From NCBI RefSeq assembly GCF_024437735.1, contig NZ_JANFQO010000010.1, forward strand, positions 145,496-209,495: a stretch of 64,000 nt of DNA. Reading direction: 5' to 3'. Within the stretch, counting starts at the first letter, position 1. The number at the start of each line of letters is the position of its first letter. The DNA is from Tahibacter harae. Its GTDB lineage: Bacteria > Pseudomonadota > Gammaproteobacteria > Xanthomonadales > Rhodanobacteraceae. The notes beneath the pieces were generated by a model. That model searched no databases. It was given only the letters and a program-made list of their open reading frames with translations, and was not told the DNA's origin. Both the position numbers and the translations under genes were made by a program. Shown piece after piece: positions 17,540 to 25,128 of this stretch.

Positions 17540-19654
17540 GTGTTCGACCTGCTGCTGCGCGGCGGCCTGCTGTTGGACGGCAGCGGCGCGCCGCCACGCC
17601 GCTGCGACGTGGCTGTGCGCGACGGCCGCATCGCCGCGCTCGCACCGGAGATAAGCGCACCGGCGCGGGAAGTGCGCGACGCGCAGGATCTGTGGATCAC
17701 GCCGGGCCTGGTCGATATCCACACGCATTACGACGTCGAGGTCGAGATCGCGCCCGGCCTGGCCGAATCCGTGCGCCATGGCGTCACCGCGGTGGTGCTG
17801 GGCAATTGCAGCCTGTCGCTGACCGCCGGCCGCGCCGCGGATCTGGCCGATATCTTCCTGCGCGTGGAAAGCCTGCCCGCGCCGCTGGTGCGGCGCTGGC
17901 TGGCGCAGGCCCTGTCCTGGGATTCGCCGGCGGCCTATATCGAACACCTGCGCAGCCTGGCGCTGGGGCCGCACGTGGCCGCGCTGGCCGGCCACAGCGC
18001 GCTGCGCGTGGCGGTGATGGGGCTGGAGCGCGCCCTGGGCGCACGCGCCAGTGCGGCGGAGCTGGAAGCCATGCGCCAGCTCGCCCATGCCGCGCTGGAC
18101 GCCGGCTGCTGCGGCATTTCCGTCGACATGGTGCACTGGCACAAGGTCGCCGGCGTGTACGCCGGGCGCAGCGTGCCTTCGCACTACGCCGACCTGCGCG
18201 AATACCGCATGCTGGCCGAGGTCTGCCGCAGCCGCGACGCGGTGTTCCAGGTCACGCCGAACCCGCAGCGGCCGGCGAGCTTCCTGCATATTCTCGGCAT
18301 GGGCCTGGCCGTGTTCCGCCCGCCGCTGCGCCTGACCGTGCTCTCGGCCATGGACATGAGCGACTACCCGGCGCTGTGGCGCGTGTTTCCGCTCGCCGCC
18401 TGGCTGGTCAACCGCCTGGGCGGCGGCAATCTGCGCTTCCAGACCCTGGGCGAGCCCTTCGCCATCCACGCCGACGGCCCGCTCACGCCGCTGTTCGAGG
18501 AATTCCCCGCCGGGGTGGAACTCAACAGCTGCGCCGATGCCGCGGCGCGGCGCGCGCTGTGGGCCGATGCCGCGTTCCGCACGCGCTTCCGCCGCGACTG
18601 GCTGCGCCGGGAACGGCGCACCTTCCACCGCGATCCGGCGCGCATGACGGTGCTGGCCTCGCCCGATCCGGCGCAGGTCGGCCACAGCATCGCCGCCATC
18701 GCCAAGGCCGAGGGCAGCGACCCTACCGACCTGCTGATGCGGTTGCTGCAGCAGCACGACGAAGCCCTGCGCTGGGTTGCCTGCGGCGCCAACGAACGCC
18801 CGGCGATAGTCGAACGCCTGCTCGCGCACAGGCACATCCTGCCCGGCTTCAGCGACGCCGGCGCGCATTCGCGCAATATCGCCTTCTTCGACAATTCGCT
18901 GAACCTGATCCGGCGCGCCGTAAGCACGGGCTTCATGACGCCGGAACGCGCGGTCGCCCGGGTCAGCGGCGAGGCGGCGCGCTGGTTCGGCATCGATGCG
19001 GGACTGATCCGCGTCGGCGCCCGCGCCGATCTGCTGCTGCTGCGGCCCGAGGCACTGAAACACGCCACTCAACTGGTGGAGATAGCCGACCCGCTGCTGG
19101 ACGGTGCGCGCCGCTGCGTGCGCCGCGGCGGCGAGGCCGCGCTGGCCGCGGTCTTCGTCAGCGGCCGCGAAGTCGTGCGCGACGGCGCGCCGCTGCCGGT
19201 GCTGGGCACGCAGCGCTGCGGCAGCGTGCTCACCCCGGCCGCGCCGCTGCGCGACCGCGCCGCCGTGCAGGCGCGCCACCGCAACCGCCTGGACGACGAT
19301 ACTTACGACCATCCGTTCCAGGACTACTGGGACATTTTTGTCTACAAACACCAGGCGCAGGGCAATATCGCCCTGCACTGCCTGGGCGTGCTGCTGATGC
19401 ACGGTGCGGCGCTGGCCGCCGTGCTCAGCCTGAATCCCTGGTTCCTGCTCGGCATACCGCTGTCGCAGCTCACCGGCCTGGCCGGCCACCTGATCTATGA
19501 ACGCTCCCATGTGGATATCCGCGACCTGGTGTTTTCCTGGCGCGCCTCGCGCAGCCTCAACCGCCTGTTCTTCAGCGTGCTGCGCGGCCGCTACGGCGCC
19601 GAGGTACGGCGCGTGCGCGAACGCTATGCCCAATACCGGCAAAGCGCGGCCTGA
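17540..19654 (+). CDS. N-acyl-D-amino-acid deacylase-like amidohydrolase fused to Mpo1-like (DUF962) domain
   Basis: 704 residues, a fusion. Residues 1-560 are an amidohydrolase of the D-aminoacylase branch: GLVDIHTHYDVEV with the HxH metal pair near 57-59, a central barrel, and GFSDAGAHS with the catalytic Asp. Residues about 585-700 match the Mpo1/DUF962 family: HPFQDYWDIFVYKHQAQGNIALH, two membrane hairpins and GHLIYERSHVDI. Mpo1 is a non-haem iron dioxygenase that shortens 2-hydroxy fatty acids by alpha-oxidation (family knowledge). Together they suggest deacylation of an N-acyl compound linked to oxidation of the released 2-hydroxy acyl chain at the membrane. Its TGA overlaps the PAP2 gene start. 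I do not know another protein with this pairing. Confidence 0.85.
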   Translation: MFDLLLRGGLLLDGSGAPPRRCDVAVRDGRIAALAPEISAPAREVRDAQDLWITPGLVDIHTHYDVEVEIAPGLAESVRHGVTAVVLGNCSLSLTAGRAADLADIFLRVESLPAPLVRRWLAQALSWDSPAAYIEHLRSLALGPHVAALAGHSALRVAVMGLERALGARASAAELEAMRQLAHAALDAGCCGISVDMVHWHKVAGVYAGRSVPSHYADLREYRMLAEVCRSRDAVFQVTPNPQRPASFLHILGMGLAVFRPPLRLTVLSAMDMSDYPALWRVFPLAAWLVNRLGGGNLRFQTLGEPFAIHADGPLTPLFEEFPAGVELNSCADAAARRALWADAAFRTRFRRDWLRRERRTFHRDPARMTVLASPDPAQVGHSIAAIAKAEGSDPTDLLMRLLQQHDEALRWVACGANERPAIVERLLAHRHILPGFSDAGAHSRNIAFFDNSLNLIRRAVSTGFMTPERAVARVSGEAARWFGIDAGLIRVGARADLLLLRPEALKHATQLVEIADPLLDGARRCVRRGGEAALAAVFVSGREVVRDGAPLPVLGTQRCGSVLTPAAPLRDRAAVQARHRNRLDDDTYDHPFQDYWDIFVYKHQAQGNIALHCLGVLLMHGAALAAVLSLNPWFLLGIPLSQLTGLAGHLIYERSHVDIRDLVFSWRASRSLNRLFFSVLRGRYGAEVRRVRERYAQYRQSAA

Positions 19655-20253
19655 TGCGCGTACCGGCGCTGACCCGCGCGCGCCTGCTGCCGGCGATGGC
19701 GCTGGGCTATGCGGCGTTCTGCCTGCTGTACCTCGGCAGCCATGCCCTGCGCCTGGGCGCGCCGCTGGAATTGCAGCGCAGCGGCCTGGACGCGGCCCTG
19801 CCGCTGCTGCCGGCGACCATCTGGATCTATCTGTCGCAGTTCGTGCTGCTGCCGCTGAGCCTGTGCCTGGTGCGCGATACCGCCACGCGCAGCCGCCTGT
19901 TCTACGCCTGCCTGCTCGCAACCCTGGCCGCCGCGGCGGTATTCCTGTGCTGGCCCACCCGCCTGCTGCGGCCGGAAATCGCGGCCGACGGCCTCACCGG
20001 CCTTGCCTGGCGGCTGCTGTTCGCCAGCGACGTGGACGGCAACTGCTTTCCCTCGCTGCATGTGGCCCTGGCCGGCCTCTGCGGCATCGCGCTGTGGCGG
20101 CATGGCTGGCGTACGCTGGCACTGCTGTGGCCGGCCGCGATTGCGCTGGCCACGCTGACCACCTGGCAGCATGTGGGCGCCGATGTGATCGGCGGCGCGC
20201 TGCTCGCCGTGCTGGCCTGGTGGGCCGAATCGCGGCTGCTGCGCCATGACTGA
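19654..20253 (+). CDS. PAP2-like membrane phosphatase/phosphotransferase
   Basis: 199 residues with five to six transmembrane helices. Signature pieces are CFPSLHVALAG (variant of the PSGH motif) and TTWQHVGADVIGG (His and Asp of the third motif), the form seen in lipid phosphatases and inositol-phosphoceramide-synthase-like enzymes. The first motif is weak. It would remove or transfer a phosphate headgroup at the periplasmic side of the inner membrane. Its start overlaps the preceding TGA, and its end overlaps the next gene by 8 bases, so it belongs to the operon. Confidence 0.82.
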   Translation: MRVPALTRARLLPAMALGYAAFCLLYLGSHALRLGAPLELQRSGLDAALPLLPATIWIYLSQFVLLPLSLCLVRDTATRSRLFYACLLATLAAAAVFLCWPTRLLRPEIAADGLTGLAWRLLFASDVDGNCFPSLHVALAGLCGIALWRHGWRTLALLWPAAIALATLTTWQHVGADVIGGALLAVLAWWAESRLLRHD

Positions 20254-21013
20254 AACTGCGCCGCTGCACAGCCAACTGCTGCCGGCCGAAGCGCTGGACA
20301 GCGCCGCGCGCGCCGAACTGTTCGCGCTCTACCGGCGCCATTTCGACGCCGCCGACGCCGGCCGTTTCGCCGCCGACCTGGCGGAGAAACAGCAAGTGCT
20401 GACCATCCGCGACGCGGGCGGCCGCCTGCACGGTTTTTCCACCCTGGCGCAGTACACGCGGATCTTCGACGGCCTGCCGCTGCGCGTGCTGTTCTCCGGC
20501 GACACGGTGATGGACGAAGCCAGCTGGGGCCAGCAGGCGCTGGCCTTCGCCTGGATACGCCTGGCCGGGCAGATCCAGGCACAGAGCGACGATCCGCTGT
20601 ACTGGCTGCTGATCTCCAAGGGCCATCGCACCTACCGCTATCTGCCTGCCTTCAGCCTGGACTACGACCCGTCGCCGCAGCGCCCCACCGCGCCGGAACG
20701 CCGCCGGCTGATGGACTTCCTCGCCCGCGACCGCTTCGGCGAGGCCTACGACGCCGCCCGCGGCGTGGTCAGCTATCCCGAATCGCACGGCCATCTGCGC
20801 GCCGACCTGGCCGAGGTGCCGGCCATCCACGCCCATCTGCCCGAAGTGGCGTTCTTTCTCGAACGCAATCCCGGCTACCGCCGCGGCGAGGAACTGGTCT
20901 GCCTCTGCCCCATTACCGCCGATACGCTGCGCCCGCTGGCGCGGCGCGCCTTTCTCGCCGCCCGGCGCGAAGCACGCGCCGCCGCCGCAGATCTGCGGGT
21001 GGCGCAGTCATGA
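20246..21013 (+). CDS. putative acyltransferase (weak GNAT-like), unknown
   Basis: 255 residues, soluble, no signal peptide. The first 180 residues show alternating strands and helices reminiscent of a GNAT acyltransferase (LFALYRRHF, VLTIRDAGGRLHGFSTLAQY, LLISKGHRTYRYLPAF). I see no clean acetyl-CoA motif, so this is tentative. The C-terminus is helical and basic. It is locked into the operon by overlaps of 8 bases upstream and 4 downstream. Position between a lipid phosphatase and a Rieske oxygenase suggests it handles the same small lipid or N-acyl product. Confidence 0.7.
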   Translation: MTETAPLHSQLLPAEALDSAARAELFALYRRHFDAADAGRFAADLAEKQQVLTIRDAGGRLHGFSTLAQYTRIFDGLPLRVLFSGDTVMDEASWGQQALAFAWIRLAGQIQAQSDDPLYWLLISKGHRTYRYLPAFSLDYDPSPQRPTAPERRRLMDFLARDRFGEAYDAARGVVSYPESHGHLRADLAEVPAIHAHLPEVAFFLERNPGYRRGEELVCLCPITADTLRPLARRAFLAARREARAAAADLRVAQS

Positions 21014-22056
21014 ACGAAGCGCAGTTCAACCATCCCGAAGCGGTCACCCGCGGCTGGTACTGGCTGTGCCGGTCGGACGAGATCCGCCGCGGCCGCGTCA
21101 AGGCGCTGCGTCTGCTCGGCCGCGATCTCGCCGTCTACCGCGGCGAGGACGGCCGCGTGCACGCGCTGGACGCCTACTGCGCCCACATGGGTGCGCACCT
21201 GGCCGAAGGCCGCGTCGAGGGCAATTCACTACGCTGCTTTTTCCACCATTGGCGCTATACCGCGGAAGGCCGCTGCGACGACATTCCCTGCCTGGCCGCG
21301 ACACCGCCGCCCGGCGCGCGCGTGCGGCGCTGGCCGGTGGCGGAAAAGCACGGCCTGGTCTGGCTGTGGACCGGCGCCGAGGCCGCCCATGAAGTCCCCG
21401 AAGCGCCCGAGCTGGCCGGCCAGGACTGCCGCATGCTGCTGGTCAGCCGCTTCCGCAAGAACTGCCATCCCAACGTGGTGCTGATCAACGCCATCGACGA
21501 ACAGCACTTCCGCAGCGTGCACCGCCTGCCCGGCGAAATCCTCAGCATGCAGCCGCTGCCGCGCGACCAGGCCAATATCGAATTCCACAATACCGGCAAA
21601 CTGCCGCGCAGCCACTGGCTGGGACGGCTGCTCGGCCGCTTCTACAAGGATGCGCTGACCTACCGCCTGAGCTACTGGTACGGCAGCTGCGGCTTCGTCA
21701 CCCTGGGGCCGGATTTCCTGCATTGCCATATCCTGTTCGCGCTGCGCCGCGGCGACGACGGCGAGACCGAGGGCCAGACCATTGCCCTCACGCGCCGGCG
21801 CAAGGGGCTGTCCGGCTGGATCGCCGACAAACTCATACTCTGGACCACGGCCGCCATCGGCTGGTATTTCGCCAACGGCGACACGCGCGTATTCCAGACC
21901 ATCCGTTTCAACCTGCGCACGCCCATAGGAGCCGACCGCGCCGTGCTTGCCTTCATCCGCCACTACGAACAACAGCCGCTGGCCGAATGGAACGACGAAG
22001 CCGACGACGCCCGGCCGCGGCGCCATATGCGCGGCGTCAGCGGCAAATCCGCATGA
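21010..22056 (+). CDS. Rieske non-haem iron oxygenase, alpha-subunit type
   Basis: 348 residues. The Rieske [2Fe-2S] ligands are CAHMGAH (CxH, about residue 57) and CFFHHW (Cx2H, about residue 76). The mononuclear iron site is DEQHFRSVH (DxxHxxxxH), followed by a substrate domain with several aromatic and Trp-rich segments, so the enzyme is complete. Family members use O2 and ferredoxin to hydroxylate, desaturate or demethylate; the ring-hydroxylating and cholesterol-desaturase types share this layout. The ferredoxin at 14550 could feed it. The ATG overlaps the preceding stop by 4 bases and the stop overlaps the SDR start by 4. Confidence 0.92.
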   Translation: MNEAQFNHPEAVTRGWYWLCRSDEIRRGRVKALRLLGRDLAVYRGEDGRVHALDAYCAHMGAHLAEGRVEGNSLRCFFHHWRYTAEGRCDDIPCLAATPPPGARVRRWPVAEKHGLVWLWTGAEAAHEVPEAPELAGQDCRMLLVSRFRKNCHPNVVLINAIDEQHFRSVHRLPGEILSMQPLPRDQANIEFHNTGKLPRSHWLGRLLGRFYKDALTYRLSYWYGSCGFVTLGPDFLHCHILFALRRGDDGETEGQTIALTRRRKGLSGWIADKLILWTTAAIGWYFANGDTRVFQTIRFNLRTPIGADRAVLAFIRHYEQQPLAEWNDEADDARPRRHMRGVSGKSA

Positions 22057-22886
22057 AGCGCCGGGTGCTGGTCACCGGCTGTTCCTCCGGCATAGGACTG
22101 GAACTGGCGCAGCGTTTCCTGGCCCAGGGCTGGCAGGTCATCGCCGCGTTGCGCGATGCGACCCACGCACCGGCCGGGCTGGCCGGTTGCGCCATAGTCA
22201 CCCTGGACCTGACCGATCCCGCCCAGATCGCCGCAGCCGCAGCCGATATCGAAGAACTGGACTGCCTGGTCAACAATGCCGGCTACGCCCTGGTCGGCAA
22301 CTTTTCCGGCTACAGCGAAACGCAGATGCGGCGCCAGCTGGACACCAACCTGCTCGGCCCCGTGCTGCTGACCCAGGCCCTGCTGCCGGCCCTGCGCCGG
22401 CGCCGCGGCCGCATCATCGTGCTCTCGTCCATGGCCGGCGAGACCGGCCTGCCGCTGAACTCGCTGTATTGCGCCAGCAAATTCGCCCTGGAAGGCTGGG
22501 CCGAAGCACTGCGCCACGAGCTGGCGCTGCAAGGTATACAAATTTCACTCGTCGAGCCGGGCGGCCACCGCACCCGCTTTGCCGCCAACCTCGACTGGGC
22601 CGCCGACAGCGGCCTGGATGCCGTCGAACAACAGCAACTGGCCGCGTACAAGGGCATGCTCGCCCACCGCCTGAGCCAGCCCGCGCCAGGGCCGCAGGCC
22701 GTCGCCGCCGCCGTGCTGGAACTGGCGACAGCGGGGCACATGCCGCTGCGCACCCGGGTCGGCACCGACGTGCGCGCCATCCACTGGCTCAAGCGCCTGC
22801 TGCCGGAACGCTGGGCCCAGGCCCTGCTCGCGCGGCGGCTGCGGCAGTTGCTTGACGCGCACGCGCCGGAGCAGAAGAAGCCGTGA
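22053..22886 (+). CDS. short-chain dehydrogenase/reductase
   Basis: 277 residues. The NAD(P) fingerprint TGCSSGIG lies at residues 8-15, NNAG near 75, the catalytic Ser in VLSSMAGE, and YCASK gives the Tyr-x3-Lys pair. The C-terminal extension (about residues 185-277) is typical of classical SDRs acting on retinol, steroid or keto-sphinganine-like substrates. An oxidoreductase of this kind would interconvert the alcohol and ketone made by the neighbouring oxygenases. It starts inside the Rieske stop (ATGA) and ends inside the next GTG start. Confidence 0.93.
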   Translation: MKRRVLVTGCSSGIGLELAQRFLAQGWQVIAALRDATHAPAGLAGCAIVTLDLTDPAQIAAAAADIEELDCLVNNAGYALVGNFSGYSETQMRRQLDTNLLGPVLLTQALLPALRRRRGRIIVLSSMAGETGLPLNSLYCASKFALEGWAEALRHELALQGIQISLVEPGGHRTRFAANLDWAADSGLDAVEQQQLAAYKGMLAHRLSQPAPGPQAVAAAVLELATAGHMPLRTRVGTDVRAIHWLKRLLPERWAQALLARRLRQLLDAHAPEQKKP

Positions 22887-23767
22887 GCGAACGCGAAGCC
22901 GACATCCAGCGCACCGCCGCCCGCCTGCTGCGCCGCCGCGCGGCCGCCGGTACGCCGCAGACGGATGCGCCGCTGTGGCCGGCCGAGCACTTCGGCCTGC
23001 ATCGGCTGCGCGTCTACAGCGACGCAAGAACCGAACAACAACGCGGGATCCTCAATCACTGCGCCCAGGGCCTGCTGCGCGAATCCTGGTTCGTCGAACG
23101 CGGCGGCATGGAATTCTGCGCGCGCATGGTATTGGCGGCCGACTCCGCCGGCGAACGCCAGCTCTACAGCCTGATCGGCGCCGACGAAGCCGCCCACTAC
23201 GCCTGGCTGCAACCCTGGCTGCCCGCCGGCAGCGGCGCCATGGATACCTTCAACCGCTTTCTGGCCGACTGCGTCGCCCAGTCCACGCCGCAGCCGCTGG
23301 CGTATCTGATGCAGGTGGTGCTCGAAGGCTTCGGCATCGTGCACTACGACGGCCTTGCCGCGAACTGCAACGATCCCGCACTGGCCGATACCCTGCGCCG
23401 CATGGCCGAGGACGAAGCACTGCATCATGCCGCCGGCCTGGCGGCCTTCCGCGCTGAACGGCTGGGACGCGCCGAGCGCGAATTCCTGCTGGATGCGTCG
23501 TATGCGTTTCTGCAGATGATGCGCAGCGGTCCGCAGGCCGTCGTTGCAGCACTGGACCAGGGACTTGAAGGACTGGATATCACGGCCGCGCAGGCGCTGT
23601 TTGCGATGCTGGACGACGGGGCGACTACGGCAGCCAAATTGCAGCGCCTGCGGCGGCTCATGGATCAGCCGGGAATGGGCTGGCTGCTGGAAAACCTGGA
23701 AGCCCGCGGTGCGTTCAACCCCTGTGATGCGGATGAAATGGCGGCGGTCTACCGGGCGTCGCGCTGA
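22883..23767 (+). CDS. ferritin-like di-iron protein
   Basis: 294 residues beginning at GTG, overlapping the SDR stop (GTGA). A four-helix ferritin-like core is visible: Glu in ERGGMEFCARM, ExxH in GADEAAHYAW, Glu in VVLEGFGIVHY and ExxH in AEDEALHHAAG. That is a full set of carboxylate/His di-iron ligands. It is unlike the AurF-type protein in sequence, so the cluster has two separate di-iron enzymes. It may be an oxygenase, desaturase or aldehyde/imine-forming enzyme. It is the last gene of the operon; after it the GC content falls. Confidence 0.82.
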   Translation: MSEREADIQRTAARLLRRRAAAGTPQTDAPLWPAEHFGLHRLRVYSDARTEQQRGILNHCAQGLLRESWFVERGGMEFCARMVLAADSAGERQLYSLIGADEAAHYAWLQPWLPAGSGAMDTFNRFLADCVAQSTPQPLAYLMQVVLEGFGIVHYDGLAANCNDPALADTLRRMAEDEALHHAAGLAAFRAERLGRAEREFLLDASYAFLQMMRSGPQAVVAALDQGLEGLDITAAQALFAMLDDGATTAAKLQRLRRLMDQPGMGWLLENLEARGAFNPCDADEMAAVYRASR

Positions 23768-23910
23768 GACCGCAACCGGCGGCGCACGGCATGCCACCCG
23801 CTTGCCGCCGCGCACTTTGCGTATCCGAGGCGTGAATGTGTGCTGCCCGCAAGAACGCAGGGACATGGTGGAACGAACCATCCGGCTTCGCGCGACAGAC
23901 CAGCATGCGA

Positions 23911-24309
23911 TCAAGGGCTGTAGCTGTGAACGACAACGTCGGAGCAGTCCTTGTGCAGGCCGCGCTCCAGAAACTTCACCCAATCGGAAACAATGCGCAG
24001 GAACAGGCCGGTTTGAATGGTCTCGCCGCTGTCCGGTTCTGATGTAATGAAATGGATCGAGGTCCACTCGCGTTCAATACAGGCGGCAAAAACTTCGGTA
24101 GTGAAATCTTCGGAAACGGACTCTCCCCGCAGGACGTTTCCGCACAGGACGATGCACTGCCCCAGCCAGGGGATGTGACGATCCAGCCCAAGACCACCGT
24201 CATCGGCCAGGATGCCGAGAAGAAGATGCCCGGCGTACTGGTCTTCGAGACGTTCGCAGACGGGGTAGAAACGTCCATTGTGCTCGTGCCAGGAAAATCT
24301 AAGCTCCAA
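23911..24309 (-). CDS. orphan hypothetical protein, lower GC
   Basis: 132 residues from a TTG start (LELRFSWHEHNGRFYPV...). It is soluble and mixed alpha/beta, with Trp and Cys scattered (LGQCIVLCGNVL) and no family I recognise. Base composition is visibly lower in GC than its neighbours, which suggests acquisition by transfer. The start is uncertain, as no ATG lies in frame upstream. It follows the gene at 24394-24891 on the same strand by 84 bases, and the two probably travel together. Confidence 0.6.
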   Translation of the reverse strand: MELRFSWHEHNGRFYPVCERLEDQYAGHLLLGILADDGGLGLDRHIPWLGQCIVLCGNVLRGESVSEDFTTEVFAACIEREWTSIHFITSEPDSGETIQTGLFLRIVSDWVKFLERGLHKDCSDVVVHSYSP

Positions 24310-24393
24310 AGGACTGCCCCGGAGAATTCTGACGCCCGGACCATGCCGCCGGACGAATCGGCCTGGCCTGAATGATGGGCCGGCAAGCAGGGA

Positions 24394-24891
24394 TCATGCT
24401 GAAACCGCCATCTCAAGCAGGGTCCTGGCGTAGTTGACGCCGCCGTCCGCAGCCGGCCGGGATTTCAATTCCAGCAACGCAAACCAGCAGGAGCCCCTGG
24501 CTCCAGCACGGAACGGCTCGCGATCCTGCTTGTTGCCGGCATGGATGCTTTCCAGACATACGCTGCCGTCGTCCTGCTCAAGATGAAAAGCGTTGACGCT
24601 GTCGCCCCAGCGGGAGTCCTGCCCGGCGTGCGCCCGATCACGGATGGTTCCGGTCACGTGGACCGTGCGGATAAGCCTTGAGTGGATGCGCTCCCACCAT
24701 TCATCCGAACCGAACAAGCCATGTACCGGTTTCAGGCCTGCGTGGGGCTTGTCGTTGTCCAGGCTGGGAGCCTGGACGATCTGGACCTGCTCCGGGTCGT
24801 CCCTGAGTTCATCGGCCCGCCGATAGACGACCTTCAATGCCGGATCCTTGCGGTCGAGTGCGCGATGCAGGTTGCGGTCGTCAGCTTCCAT
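24394..24891 (-). CDS. orphan hypothetical protein, charged
   Basis: 165 residues. I prefer the ATG at 24891 (MEADDRNLHRALDRKDPALK) because AGGAAC lies just upstream; a frame extension to 25023 exists. The protein is hydrophilic, with WWERIHSRLIRTVHVTGTIRDR in the centre and no transmembrane helix or signal peptide. I recognise no family. Composition is lower in GC than flanking genes. With 23911-24309 it forms a two-gene island. A toxin/immunity or defence role is possible only by analogy. Confidence 0.6.
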   Translation of the reverse strand: MEADDRNLHRALDRKDPALKVVYRRADELRDDPEQVQIVQAPSLDNDKPHAGLKPVHGLFGSDEWWERIHSRLIRTVHVTGTIRDRAHAGQDSRWGDSVNAFHLEQDDGSVCLESIHAGNKQDREPFRAGARGSCWFALLELKSRPAADGGVNYARTLLEMAVSA

Positions 24892-25128
24892 TCGGTTCCT
24901 GTCCATAGACCGATCTGCCGCGCAGTCTGGCCCCGAAGACGCCGGCTGTCGGAGTCCTGCACGAATCGACGGCATTGGCTGGTGGTGCGGCCTGACCTGT
25001 CCGCGGAAGGTGCGGTCTTTCAACGTGGCGGAGACAGGCCGCTACGATGCTCTCACCCGTACCTCAGGCAGGCAAGCGCGGACAGGCAGCTCAGTCGCCG
25101 CTTCCGACTCTCGCACCCGCCTCAGAAC

